Position numbers and translations under genes: made by a program. The notes under the pieces were generated by a model that saw nothing but the letters and a program-made list of their open reading frames with translations, was not told the origin of the DNA and made no database searches. 6,526 bases of DNA from an uncultured Lachnospiraceae bacterium (GTDB lineage: Bacteria > Bacillota > Clostridia > Lachnospirales > Lachnospiraceae): NCBI GenBank assembly GCA_902783445.1, contig CACZQX010000284.1, positions 1 through 6,526 of the forward strand, read 5' to 3'. This document shows positions 5,470 through 6,526 of this stretch, one piece after another (within the stretch, counting starts at the first letter, position 1; each line of letters starts with the position of its first letter).

Positions 5470-6526
5470 TTACTGAAGCAACTGCAAAACTTTTTCCGGA
5501 AGCTGGTTAGCCTGTGCAAGCATTGAAATGCCGGCCTGCTGGATAACCGAAACAGATGTATAATTGCTCATTTCTTCGGCCATATCAACGTCCATTACTC
5601 TCGACAAAGAACTTTCCGTAGATTCGTTTGATACGGACATGCTGGAAATTGAATGCTCAAATCTGTTTTCGTATGCACCCAATCTGCCTCTTACGGATAC
5701 TACTCTCTCCAATGCAATATCCATAAGATGGATGCTCTTTTCCGCACTCGCTTCCGTTCTCAAATCAAGATTGTCGATTCCCAGTGTCTTTGTGGAGATT
5801 TTCGGAATTGTGATTTTTATGTTGCGGCCTTCTTTTTCACCCATTTGGATAATCATGCCACCCATGTCTTTTATCTCGATTTCGCCGTCTCCGCTTGTTA
5901 TTGTATTTAAATCTTTGTTAATTCCCACTTCCAATATAAAATCATTGGAACCTTTGAATATAATTGCGTTTTCTCTTACTTCTTTCTGAAGATTTGCAAC
6001 GTTTGAAAATGCTCCGCCGGTTGAAATGCTTGTATCGTCAATTACTCTTTCGCCTGTCTTCGGATCTGTTGTTACCGAATAGCTGAATGTATATCTGCCG
6101 GCTGCTGTTTGATCTTCAAAATAAAGCACTTCCGTATCTGTTGAGATTTTTGTGCTTCCCGAAGATGTATCATAAGCATATGCGCATCTTTGCACCGAAC
6201 CGTCAAGAAGAGGAACATTGTTAAATTCCGTATCTCTTGCGATTCTGTTGATTTCTTCTTTTAAAGCATCCACTTCACTTTGAAGATTTGCACGGTCTTC
6301 GTCAGTATATGTTCCGTTAGAGCCCTGTACCGCAAGTTCTCTGAGTCTGGAGATCATTTCGTTTACTTCCTGAAGCGCGCCTTCAGCCGTTTCCACAACG
6401 GATACACCGTCGGTTGTATTTTGAGAACCTCTCTCCAAGCCTCTTATTTTAAGACGCATTGTCTCTGAAACAGCCATTCCTACGGAATCGTCTTTGGAAC
6501 TGTTGATTTTGTATCCGCTTGAAAGA
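5470..6526 (-). CDS. fliC/hag: Flagellin (flagellar filament protein), 5' end cut by window edge
   Basis: This is the structural subunit of the flagellar filament, exported through the flagellar type III apparatus. The reading frame stays open from the stop at 5470 to the right edge (351 codons). It begins mid-gene with LSSGYKINSSKDDSVGMAVS, the conserved N-terminal D0/D1 motif of flagellins, so the ATG at 6477 is internal and about 25-30 N-terminal residues are missing. N-terminal D1 follows, with the RLRELAVQGSNGTYTDEDR motif at about 6290-6350, then a variable middle of roughly 130 residues. The C-terminal D1/D0 contains RGRLGAYENRFEHSI, SRVMDVDMAEEM and QQAGISMLAQANQLPEKVLQLLQ-type sequence ending at the stop. 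The full protein would be about 380 residues, a mid-sized flagellin. The visible part has a single cysteine (codon 6184-6186), unusual for flagellins. The neighbouring fliS fits. Family assignment is very secure; the promoter is outside the window. Confidence 0.97.
   Translation of the reverse strand, partial: LSSGYKINSSKDDSVGMAVSETMRLKIRGLERGSQNTTDGVSVVETAEGALQEVNEMISRLRELAVQGSNGTYTDEDRANLQSEVDALKEEINRIARDTEFNNVPLLDGSVQRCAYAYDTSSGSTKISTDTEVLYFEDQTAAGRYTFSYSVTTDPKTGERVIDDTSISTGGAFSNVANLQKEVRENAIIFKGSNDFILEVGINKDLNTITSGDGEIEIKDMGGMIIQMGEKEGRNIKITIPKISTKTLGIDNLDLRTEASAEKSIHLMDIALERVVSVRGRLGAYENRFEHSISSMSVSNESTESSLSRVMDVDMAEEMSNYTSVSVIQQAGISMLAQANQLPEKVLQLLQ

Noticed and set aside
5444..5475. 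Terminator between flagellin and fliS
   Set aside because: The AAAAA...TTTTT pairing there has only weak A-T pairs, and the stretch is better explained as the SigD promoter region.

Overview
The window is AT-rich DNA in which every convincing gene lies on the minus strand, so it reads from right to left. It looks like the chromosome of a low-GC Gram-positive anaerobe of the class Clostridia, probably Lachnospiraceae-like. Three things point there: a flagellin-fliS pair with a SigD-type (sigma-28) promoter, strong AGGAGG-type ribosome binding sites, and a compact cpaE-cpaF-tadB-tadC-flp1 type IVb (Tad/Flp) pilus cluster of the clostridial layout, in which TadC carries a large insertion. The family-level assignment is inference.

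Right part (about 4860-6526), flagellar genes. A flagellin gene enters from the right edge, lacking roughly its first 25-30 codons. A short gap follows that contains a near-perfect SigD promoter (TAAA-N16-CCGATAT). Next is a FliS-type flagellin chaperone with a C-terminal tail, closed by a strong rho-independent terminator.

Middle (about 4636-4860), control region of the pilus operon. It holds a full-consensus SigA promoter (TTGACA-N18-TATAAT), a 16-bp palindrome just after the predicted transcription start, a leader of about 140 nt with a possible hairpin, and a possible 34-codon basic peptide ORF ending 12 nt before cpaE.

Left part (1-4635), Tad pilus operon. cpaE (MinD/ParA-like localisation factor with a divergent P-loop), cpaF/tadA (assembly ATPase), tadB and tadC (inner-membrane platform proteins) are overlapping or 1 nt apart, so they are almost certainly one translationally coupled transcript. 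After a 45-nt gap comes a short ORF that begins as a good Flp1-like pilin but loses its hydrophobic segment after about ten residues. Another frame of the same DNA carries what looks like the tail of a different protein. The simplest reading is a deletion that fused the start of the pilin gene to the end of a downstream gene. If so, this copy of the pilus locus may lack its major pilin.

No RNA genes, CRISPR arrays, insertion sequences or plus-strand genes were found. The most notable points are the broken-looking pilin, the unusual leader of the pilus operon, and the TadC insertion. None of these amounts to a wholly new system.
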